From Micractinium sp. NFX-FRZ (taxonomy: Eukaryota > Chlorophyta > Trebouxiophyceae > Chlorellales > Chlorellaceae), in contig JAPTJF010000028.1 in assembly GCA_029339195.1 (NCBI GenBank), positions 124,001 through 188,000 of the forward strand: a DNA stretch of 64,000 bases. The letters are read 5' to 3'. The notes below the pieces were generated by a model. The model did no database searches. It saw nothing but the letters and a program-made list of their open reading frames with translations, and was not told the DNA's origin. Each line of letters begins with the position of its first letter. Position 1 is the first letter of the stretch. Below, piece after piece: positions 33,058 to 42,113 of this stretch. The position numbers were made by a program, and so were the translations under genes.

Positions 33058-34082
33058 GCTGGTGCCACAGGCGGCGCTGAGCTGGACAGGCGCCAGCCTG
33101 GCAGCCGCCAGCCTCACCACACATGCCCTCTTCACTGGGCCAGGCACCAAGCTTGCCCATTCCTGGGTTGGGCAAGCATGGCGGCGCACATTTGTGCGTG
33201 CGCTGGCTGCGGCAGGCAGCACTGGCAGCACATGTCGGCGGTTGCTGTGCGTGTGCTGCCGCCTTGCGCAAGCGGCAGAAGCGTCTGCCTGCGTCTCAAC
33301 CAGCATCCCACAAACCCTGCACTCGATTTTTCCGGTTTCAAATTTTCGCAAGCCGAGCCGCCCGCTGGGCGGCGGCATGCTTGTGGCCCTGCCAAGCTGA
33401 GTATCCCACCCACCCCAGCCACTTCACCACACCTGATGGGCCCCGTTTGATGGTACCGCTTTCATTCAGCGCGCAGTGCGCCCACCCCCCGCCCAGATCC
33501 CACCCACCCTTGCCTCTCATCTCTACCCCATGTTTCATGCCACAACCCCCGTGCGGTTTTGCCCCTTGCACCCTACCCACCCTTTGCCTTCCCTTCTCCC
33601 CCCCTCCCTTCATTTGCCCCAACCGTCTCGTTCAGCCTTTGATGAAAGCAGACAGATTGATTTGGTTCTCCCTTGCTGCCAGTATTGGACTTGCAACCCT
33701 CCTCCTCCTCCTTCCCCCGAAGATCAGATGACGCCCGCCCTCCCAACGAACCGAACCACCTAACCGTTGTGTAACACGCAAGTACGCAAGCGTGGTGACG
33801 GGCAAGCAGCGTCTTTAACGGGCGCAGGCGGCCAGCATGCGGCGTGCATGTCATGCTTTGCCTGCTCCGCGTGCTGGCGCCCGTCCCATGCACCTGCAGC
33901 GCGTCTCCAGCCTTCGGGCTGGCAGCGGCGGCTGCCGAGAAGACGGCCTCGGTGGCGCTTTGCCCTGGGGCATGGCCAACAGAGGGGCGGGTAGTGGCAG
34001 TGGGCACACAGAATGCAAGCAGGCACCTCAACTATCACCCACCAAACCCACCAAAAAACCAGCATGTTGCCGCGACATGCGT
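33058..34082. other. Convergent intergenic region
   Basis: About 1 kb between the stop codons of STT7 (+) and the LRR gene (-). A TGTAA lies at about 33770, some 700 bases after the STT7 stop. The region also holds the decayed exon copy at 33810-33990. No intact gene seen. Confidence 0.5.
33810..33990 (-). pseudogene. Decayed copy of an exon of the repeat-module gene at 42.3 kb
   Basis: About 180 bases resemble 42248-42450 base by base. Shared blocks include CGGGCGCAGG.GGCCAGCA, CTGCTTTGCCTG-like runs, the splice donor, the exon encoding ATEAVSSAAAAASQKAGD (here ATEAVFSAAAAASPKAGD), and GGGGCA..GG on the intron side. Because intron sequence on both sides is shared, this is a DNA-level copy, not a retrocopy. 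No other exons of that gene are nearby. Confidence 0.82.
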
Positions 34083-34087
34083 TTACA
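34083..34087 (-). terminator. TGTAA polyadenylation signal of the LRR gene
   Basis: TTACA on the plus strand (TGTAA on the minus strand), about 77 bases beyond the stop codon at 34164. Confidence 0.5.
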
Positions 34088-34163
34088 TGTGCTTGCTCCT
34101 CAACTCGAAAGCTACGTTTCCGTCAGACAGTGCTATGCGTTCTCGGCAACCGTACTAGAGGCA

Positions 34164-35101
34164 TTAAATCAACAAGTGTGGGGGGCGGTCGAGCCGGGCG
34201 CGGATCTGCTGGATTTCCAGGCCCACCATCTTGTATTCGTGCTTGGCGCTCTGCAGCCGCAGCCATGCAGCAAGCATTGCTGCCCCCCCGCCAGCAAGGG
34301 TGGCTACTGCAAGGGGGGCGTGCACCCAGAGGGCCTTCAGGGCGCCTGGCGGGCTGGCCAGAAACTGCTGCCCAAACTGCCACCATTGCGCCGCCGCAGC
34401 CTCCATTGCCACGGGGCTCATGCTGGCGTGCATGATGAGCGCCGTGAGGGCTAGCGCACCGAAAAAGCGCACCCAGAGCTGAAAGTCGTCCTCTCTGTCC
34501 ATCACCCTGCAGCCTATCTCGACCTTCTGGATGATAAGCTTGACCTCCCATGCCCGCAGCTGCTTCACGTCCAAACCCGCAAGAATAAAGCCAAACTGCA
34601 GGCAGTGAGCGACAGCGGGTGGGGATGGGCAGGCCGCCTGCCAGCGACGGTGCAGGGGGGGGGATGTGTGCTGCGGGCGTGCCACGTAAACGCCCGCACT
34701 GGTTGCCGCCGCAAGCAAGGGGGCGGCAGTGCATAGCGCTACGTTTGGAAGGACCGGCCCGCCCTCTTCCCGCTTCTGTCCTCCGGCCAATGTCCCCTCC
34801 CCAGCACTGCACCGCCCTCCTCCCAACGCACCGTGTCCTCCAGTTCAGCCAGCTCCCCGCCCTCGCCACGCCCCGAAAGCCCCAAAGCACAGGCACCAAA
34901 GGAGAAGACCTGCTTGGACAGGGCAAGGGCAGCGGGTGGGGCGTGTGACCAGCGCACGCGGCAGGTCGCAATGGCAGCAGCTTGCGGCTGAGGCCACGCC
35001 GGCAGGGTCTGGAAGGGAGTCAGAACCACATTGAGCCACCGCAGAAACACACTGCATCGTCTTCCTGTTGCACTAGCTGCTGCCAAGCGATGCCTTCCTC
35101 C

Positions 35102-35138
<37 letters not shown>

Positions 35139-38100
35139 TCGCCTTCCAGCCTGCGCAGCGCCTCGGATGGACACCCGCCGCCCAATCGCTCCCCTGCCTG
35201 CCCCACCCCGGCCTCGCCCACCTTGCGCAGCACGCCGGCAATCTGGTGGCACAGGCCAGCGATGAGGGTCTTGATGTCTGCAATGCAACAGAAGGTGGGG
35301 CCAGGGGTTGAGCAGGTGCATGGGGTGGTGTGGGTGCCTGGCGATCAAGCAGAGGGGCAGTCTTGTTGCACAGGTCAGCAATGAAGGGGTTGGTGTCTGT
35401 GAGAGAGCCCCTGAGGGGCACTGCCCCTCTCTTAGAGACAGGACCATGCAGGACCAGGGAGGCGTGTGGGTCCGAGCGCGGCGGCTGGCAGGGGTCGAGG
35501 GGGTCGGGTGGATCGAGAGGCGGGGTGGGGTGGGCGAGGCGGTTGGCCATGCCAGCTGAGCTGCTCAGCGGCGCGCATGTCAGGACACACACAAACGACG
35601 CGCCAACCCGGCGCGTGGCAGCACGGCACCACCGCCTCGCCCCTGGCCCCTTCTCAGTGGCCGGCCTGCTCACCCGCCAGCGCCAGCCCCTGGCCCCCTT
35701 CCTTGCCAATGCTGTTGTCCCCCACGTCCCAGAGCTGGGAGGAGCCAGGTTCCTTGTTGTAGCCGACACTCTGCAAGGGAGGTGCGGGGGTGGCTGGCTG
35801 AGTCGATCAAACAATCAAATACTCAATTACTCAATGAATCAACCAAGCATTTACATTTATGGTCCAGGGAGCCAGCGCGACTCATGGGACACGGGTGGCT
35901 GGGCAGCATGGCATGCACTGCTTGGCGGCAGGTGTCCCCCATCTGGAGGCGGACTGCGAAATGTGCAAGGACGGCAGGAGGGGTGGGGGTGGCTGGCTGC
36001 GTGAGCGGGTGGACGCGGGGGCGGGTGGGGGGTGGGGGGCGTGAGCGAGTGGCTGCCCTTGATGGAGGCAGCAATGGCAGTGGAAGCTGTGTGGATGGGT
36101 CCCACGGTTTCCAAGGGAAGCAGTACTGCTTGAATGAGGGGGCTGTCGCAGTGGCGCAGCCCGCTCGCCAGCTGGCAGCCGAGACTGGCGTGACCCCTGC
36201 AGCACCCCTGTTGGGCGTGCCACCCTGCCCCCTCCCCTTCCCTCAAGAGCCCTCCCCTTCCGCCGCCCCGCCAGGGATTGCGCCGCCATTGCCCCGTTCC
36301 TACTGTTGATGCTTTGACGTCAGTGCAGCGCACGGGGCGCACTCGCCTCCCCTTCCCCGCGGACCCACCTCCTCCCCACTCCGTCCCCGGACCCACCTGG
36401 ATTGCTCCTTCGTGCCCCACGTCATCTATGCTGATCTTTACGTCGGTGATGGTGGTGGTGCCACGCAGCAGGCTGGCCAGTGCGGCGGCCCCCTTGCCGC
36501 CCATGCTGGTGCTTCCAAAATGAATGACCCTGAGCTCTGCAGGCAGGGAGGCAGGCAGGAGAGGGGGGGGCAGACCGCAGCAGGCTCTTGAGGCACACAC
36601 GGTGTAAAAGGAAGGAGAGAAGAAGGAGGCAGGCGGGTGAGCAGGCTGGCATACGACACGTTGCAGGCAGGCGGGTGAGCAGGCTGGCATACGACACGTT
36701 GCAGGCAGGCGGGCAGGATGCGCACGTTGAGGGCCCCCACCTCCTGCTTCGGCCTCCAATTCACCCCCTCCCCCAGCCTCCCAATGCAGCCAGCGCACGG
36801 CAGCCCTGCACCGCCTGCACGCCCACCCTCAGCCGCCCACCCACCCTTGTGCCCCTTGAGCGCCGTGCACAGCTCCTTCACACCCTCATCGTCCAGCTGG
36901 TTGCCCTGGATGTACAGCTCCTGCGGTGCAGTACGCAAGGGACAGGGAGGGGAGGCACCGTGGACAGATGCCAGGGCACCTATCACCCATCCATCTCGGT
37001 AGCCTTGGCGAGCCCCTCCCCCACAGCACAGCGGTCCAGGGGGCGGGACAGTGTTGAGGGGTCGGGCACTTTGGTGCTACAGCCTCTGTGGCAGTGCGTG
37101 AGTTGGAACCAGAGCCATATGGGGCCAGCAGCAGGCAGTTTGCTGCCCTGCTGTACCGTTTTTAGTGGGCATCTGTTGCACCCCACACAGCCTGGAGCCT
37201 GCCACCCACCCACCCACGCACCTGCAGCGTGTTGTTCTGCCTCAGGCCGGCCGCCAGCACCACGACGCTGGGGGCCTGGATGTGGTTGTCGCTGCGCGGG
37301 GGGCGGCGTGGCGGGGGCGGCAGACGGTGATGACCGAGGACGGGGGTAGAAGCGCTGCTCATGGGAGGTGCAGCACACATGGCGCGGCGCACACACCTGC
37401 GCCGGCAGCCGGACCGCTGCTTAGGGCTGGCAGCTTACCCACGCACCCACACACACACACACTTGCTCGCTCCTCCTCCCTGGCCCTCCCTCCCTCCCCC
37501 ATCCCCTGCCCCCACCTGAGCCCCAGCGTCTTGAGGGAGGTGCTGTGCGCCAGCGCCTCTGCTATGGCACCGATGCCCTGGCAGCCGATCACGTTGCCAT
37601 TGAGCAGCAGGCCCTCCAGGGTGGTGTTGGTCTGCGGGGGTGGGGTGAGGGGGGAAGAGGTTGTAACAGGAGGGGGGGCAAGGATGGGAGCAAGAGGGAG
37701 GAGGGGATGGGAGGGGTGGCGAGATGGGGAGCCGGCAGGAGGCGGGGCACAGCGAGCGGGAGGCGGGGCACAGCCAGCGCTTTGAGCAATCAACGAGCTT
37801 CGATCCTCGGCGCGCTGCACCTGCAGCCTCATATGTTCTCAACACCCCGTGTTTCAAGCCGACACCGGCAGTGGTCGTCCGATGACTGCGAGCAACGCTC
37901 AGAGCGGCGCCTTGGCCCCACATCCCACCGCACCCGCCTCCAGACCACAGGATAGCTGGGCGGCCGCCAGCACAAGTATAGCCCAACTCAATCCGCACAC
38001 CTTGAGCATCTCCGCCAGGGCCTTGGCCCCCGCATCCCCAATGTTGTTGCCCGACAGGTCGAGGGTGGTGATGCGGCTGCCGCCCGCCAGGGTCTGCACA

Positions 38101-40112
38101 GGGGGCACCGGCGGGGGCAGGTTGGCAGGGCGGGCGCAGCCTACAGGCCAGCAGCAGGCACGCCTCTCCCCTGTCTCCCTGGGTTGCGGCCTATGCAGCA
38201 GGCCCGTGCCTGGGTGCAGAGCCGGGACGGGCAAGGCACGCAGGCAGCAGGGCAACCCGTTGATGGGTGGCAGGCCTCTCCCCGTGACCTGCCCTTCTCA
38301 CCGTGGCCAGCTGCATCGCCCCCTCATCCCCCAGCACGTTGGCGGCCAGCAGCAGCGTCTGCAGCGACCCATTGTTGGCCAGGACGGCGCACAGCCGGGC
38401 GCAGCCCTCGGCGCCAATCCCGTTGTTGGAGAAGTCGGCGGCCAGGCAGCTGCAGGGGCACGGGCAAGCGGGAGGGGAGCGACGCAGGGGGCAGGGGGCA
38501 GGGAGGTGCGGCTGGGCTGTGAGGTGGGGCAGCAGGGAAGCTGCGGCTGCTCTGTGAGGTGGGGCGGCAGGCAGCGACTGCGCGTGGCGTGTGGGGCTCG
38601 GCGGTAGGCAGAGGGCAGGCGAATGTTGCAGGATGCAAGCGCGTGGGCCGGCAAGCGATCTTGTGTTTGGTGCAGCCCACCCACCGGTCGTTGGACGACA
38701 GGGCATCCACGATGTAGGCACAACCCTCGCTCCCCAGGTCCTTGGCCGACAGGTCAGCGGTCTGAAGAGGAAGGGGCAGAGGCTCAAGGAGACGGCGCAT
38801 GCAAGGAGAAGGCGCGCGTGAGGAGTGGTGGGAGGAAGGCTGGAGGGCGGGGTGCCGGGGCGATGGAGGGCGTGCACGGGCTGGCCAGCGCGCGCCGCCT
38901 GCTGTGCCCTCCTGCCAGCCGGACGTACTGCCCCCAGAGCAGGGCCATGAGGGACACGAAGAGTAGGGCCATGAGGGACGGAATTATGGTTTTAGGGCTT
39001 TGAAAGGCAGTCACCAGGAAGCAAAAGAAGCGCGCAAAAACCAAGGGCCGCATAAGCAAGGCCAGGCAGAGCGCTCGAGCGAAAGCAAACGTTGACCTGC
39101 GGAGCGGGGAAGTGCAGCACAAAATGGGCGGGGTAACATGAGGTTGGACAATTGGGCTGAGACTGCAGGAGACGTGGGTGGCCCACCGCACATGGGTGGG
39201 TGGCGCACGTGGGTGGGCCACCCACAACTCCTGCAGTTCCAGCTCAATTGTCCAACCTCTTGTTACCCCAGGGGTGCGGTGGGCACGCAGGCGCCGCAAG
39301 CCTGAGGGCATCTGCTCCACAGGAGCAGTGCCAGGGCGAAGCCCCATGGATCAAGTCGCGATCACGGAGCAGCCTGCGACAAGGCGGCGCAGCTGAGGCA
39401 GTCGGCACCCACCTGCTCGTTGCGCAGCATGCTCATCAGCTCCCTCAGCTGCGCCTGGCTCTGCTTGGCAGTGGGTGGCGGGGGCGGGGGGTGGGCCGGG
39501 CAGCGCGGGAGGGGGCAGCAGGGGCGCGGGCGGGGGCGCAGCAGGCAGGTGTGGGCGGGGCAGAGCGGGAGGAACTTGCCGGCGACAGCGGGGCGGGCCA
39601 CCCAATGCACCACACCCTGGCACGCACACATGACTGCAGCACACTTTACACTAGCAAGAAGAGTGGTGTCGCCCCCACCTGCGGGGCACAATTGCCACCC
39701 CCTTGGTGACGGCTTTGCAGCTGAACAAGAGGCGGCTCAGGATGGCTGCAGCTGCAGTCCTGAGCCGCCCTTGGTGTGCTGCAAAGACGTCACCAAGGCG
39801 GTGTCAATTGTGCCCCGCAGGTGGGGGCGTCATCACGCTTCTTGCTACAGTAGTCTTGCTTGGTGCGCTGGCTGCGACGGCTACCTCGTCCTGCTGCCGC
39901 TCCTGCACTTGCTCCGCTGCCGGTGCCTGCTGCCGCACCTTCTGCTGCTGCACCTCGCCCTCCTCCACATCCGAGTCCTCCCTGGCTCGGCACGGCGTCA
40001 GCGGCTGCACGCGCTGCCGGCGCTGCCGGGGTGGTGGCCGCGCAGCCACCGCCACTGCCGCTGTGCGCCCAGCCAGCCGGGGCTGGCACCTCGCCAACCG
40101 GACGGAACGCAT
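34164..40112 (-). CDS. Plastid-targeted-looking RNI-type leucine-rich-repeat protein with C-terminal membrane region
   Basis: Start ATG at 40112; MRSVRLARCQPRLAGRTAAV and the following Arg/Pro-rich stretch look like a chloroplast transit peptide, then an acidic segment. Exons with ribonuclease-inhibitor-type LRRs follow: LSAKDLGSEGCAYIVDAL (~38690-38760), SNNGIGAEGCARLCAVLANN and LLLAANVLGDEGAMQL (~38305-38450), LDLSGNNIGDAGAKALAEML (~38005-38095), LLLNGNVIGCQGIGAIAEAL (~37520-37630), DNHIQAPSVVVLAAGLRQN (~37222-37292), YIQGNQLDDEGVKELCTALK (~36849-36922), then ~36395-36540 and ~35668-35771. A short exon (~35223-35281) encodes DIKTLIAGLCHQIAGVLRK. The last exon (34164-34595) encodes two hydrophobic segments (FFGALALTALIMHAS, APLAVATLAGGGAAMLAA). 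Plants have plastid RNI-like proteins (for example EMB2004), but I cannot confirm orthology. Exons near 39.0-39.1 and 34.8-35.1 kb are unresolved. Confidence 0.7.
35105..35137. repeat. (CAGC)n microsatellite
   Basis: About eight consecutive CAGC units inside an intron or uncertain exon of the LRR gene. Confidence 0.9.
35249..35412. repeat. Exon-start echo in the LRR gene
   Basis: The exon encoding DIKTLIAGLCHQ (plus strand GGCACAGGCCAGCGATGAGG, then GTCTTGATGTCTG, 35249-35281) is echoed at about 35369-35405 (TGCACAGGTCAGCAATGAAG, then GGGTTGGTGTCTG). The echo would encode DTNPFIADLCN. Confidence 0.85.
36627..36715. repeat. 38-base tandem repeat
   Basis: Two full identical units of 38 bases (each containing GGCTGGCATACGACACGTTG) and the start of a third, in an LRR gene intron. 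Confidence 0.92.
39130..39269. mobile_element. Foldback (MITE-like) element 1
   Basis: About 140 bases that are almost one long inverted repeat. The left arm opens GGGGTAACATGAGGTTGGAC and the right arm, read in reverse complement, opens GGGGTAACAAGAGGTTGGAC. The arms stay matched for about 57 bases (through CTGCAGGAG and GTGGGTGGCCCACC), leaving a loop of about 25 bases. There is no coding capacity. It resembles a miniature inverted-repeat element; no convincing target duplication is visible. Confidence 0.75.
39652..39847. mobile_element. Foldback (MITE-like) element 2, TA-flanked
   Basis: About 196 bases. The ends read TA-GCAAGAAG and CTTCTTGC-TA, and the arms (about 70 bases each) contain CCCCCACCTGCGGGGCACAA versus its reverse complement TTGTGCCCCGCAGGTGGGGG. 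The centre has its own stem (GCGGCTCAGGA and TCCTGAGCCGC). TA at both ends is what Tc1/mariner-type non-autonomous elements leave. It lies at the border of exon 1 of the LRR gene. Confidence 0.82.
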
Positions 40113-41050
40113 CGTGGTGACACTTTGATGCGCGCTCAAGCTGGCCGCACGGCAGCCGACGCTGCGAGCAGCATGGAAAGGGTGACACATATGATGTGGG
40201 AGCAACAAACAAGTCAGCTGCAGCTGCACAGCTTGCCTACCAGGGTATCAGTCCCGACTGCTATCGCATGACTCATGATTCCCCGAGTGGGCACCCAAAA
40301 GGGTGTCAGCCGGGGCGCCATGACTGTGCCGAGCTTGGGAAACAGGTTTAACACGTGGGTTGTATGAGGTGACCAAACATGCTGGGGGTACAGCTCTGTG
40401 CAGGGCCAGGCTGCTGGGGGCGCCGCGCGGTCACCTGCCGCCCAGGCGGGAGGGCGATAAGCTGCGCAGGGCGTCGGGGCGCACCGCTCCTCTGCGTAAA
40501 AACCACGGCAGCAAAATCTGACCTGGGCGTCGGCCTGGTTGATTGCATGCCCTCGGGCCCGCGTCCGCGCGTGAAAACGACAGGGGCCGCCGAGGGCCCC
40601 TGTGAGTGGCCGGGCAGGCAGCTCCCGGCCCTGGAGCGGCTCGAAAGAAACGCGACGTGAACTGCAGTATCTCAAATGTGGTAGGAGAGGGGAACAGGCA
40701 AGGGTAGCGTTGGGTTTCGGGTAAAGAAAGTGGCGAGCATTGCCAAACGCTCCTCCAAGCACCCTGCGGTGCCTGCTCACCTCCCTCTGCGCTCCTGGCC
40801 AGCCAGCCAGCTGAGGCTGCAGCCAGCAGAGGCGCCCAACGCACGGCTCTGCACCTCAGCCTCCCACCAAATTGCTGGCAGGCTTCTCACTCACCAGATA
40901 AAGAGTCCCTAAATGTGATCGGAGGCTCCAGAGGAGGCCGCAATAATGCACCAGGCTTAAAAAGACTGCACTCCATGCTGCGGCGCCTCCAAGGGTGCGC
41001 TTTCCTGCCCGGCAGCTTTCTACCTGCCTGCTCACTTCCCTCCCTCCACG

Positions 41051-41086
<36 letters not shown>

Positions 41087-42067
41087 CCATTGCTGTCCCC
41101 GGCTTGCTTTGCCTTGTCCACGTAGGCTTGCCATCTACGTGCTCGTTCCATGCACCTCCTCTGCACGCTGCAAGCCCTCCCCCATCTACCACCCGTGCCT
41201 CTGTCCTCCCACCCGCCCTGGCCCTGCTGCATGCTGCCTGCCTGCCGCCTCAGCCACCCTCTGCAGTCAGCTTTCAGACCCTCACATCCCCACTCACACA
41301 TGTATACCACACTCAAGACAGTGGGCATAGGCATGGGCAGCGGCATGGGCTGCAGCGCCGCCCAGGCGCCCCCCACTGCCGGCACCCAGCCAACCCGACA
41401 TGGCAGAAACATTTGGTTCCCTCACTGCTTGCGGTACGCCATGAGGTGGTCCAAGGGCCTGGGAAGGGCCGGAAAGATCGGCTGATGCGAGGGGTGGGGC
41501 AATCAGGGGAGCTTTGCGTGCGGGGGTAAATGGGCCCGTGGCCGCTCACAAACCCGCGTGCCGCAACCGCCACATGCCACACGGTTGGCCAAGTAGCTGC
41601 AGGCCCCTCCCGCCCACAGCTTCTGCGAGTCTGCCCACCCGAGTCCTCCCACCCGATGTTTGTGCGGCCTCCTGTGCTTCTAGGCCGTCACCCTTCCCAC
41701 CCGCCTGTTTGCCATCACCTGCCTTCACACACAAGGTGGTCACAGTGTTCGGGAACAGAGCGCATAGTGAAGCATGCAAACCGCAAATGTGCAGGCATGT
41801 AAGAACAGGCCGGCACACAGGAGGCCAACTGGCTCAAGCAAGGTTCAAAGTTAGTAGCCCGGCCGCCTGTTGAGGCGGCCCTCCCAGCTGCCAAGGCACG
41901 GCCCGTGGGCAGGCTGACCTCAACCTCCCACCCCTCCTTTGTTAGTACAGGTGTGCTCCATTTGCCACACTTCCATAAGTGCTGGCCCCAACCGCCCTGC
42001 CGGTGTGCAATGCGCCTGTAGCCAGCAGTAGGCTGCTGCTCACGCTCTCACCCACAGATAGAGCTCC
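40113..42067. other. Gene-poor intergenic region
   Basis: About 1.95 kb upstream of the LRR gene. It includes a (CTGC)n run at about 41052-41090 and pyrimidine-rich DNA, but no conserved coding block on either strand. It should contain the LRR gene promoter near 40113-40500. Confidence 0.5.
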
Positions 42068-42072
42068 TTACA
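42068..42072 (-). terminator. TGTAA polyadenylation signal of the repeat-module gene
   Basis: TTACA on the plus strand, about 42 bases beyond the stop codon at 42114 (minus strand). Confidence 0.5.
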
Positions 42073-42113
42073 ATGGAGCGTCACAGCTTCGCCTGCCGGC
42101 TGCCACCGCTCTG

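Noticed and set aside
41050..41092. CTGCCTGC run as a mobile-element scar
   Set aside because: Plain tetranucleotide microsatellite without flanking structure.
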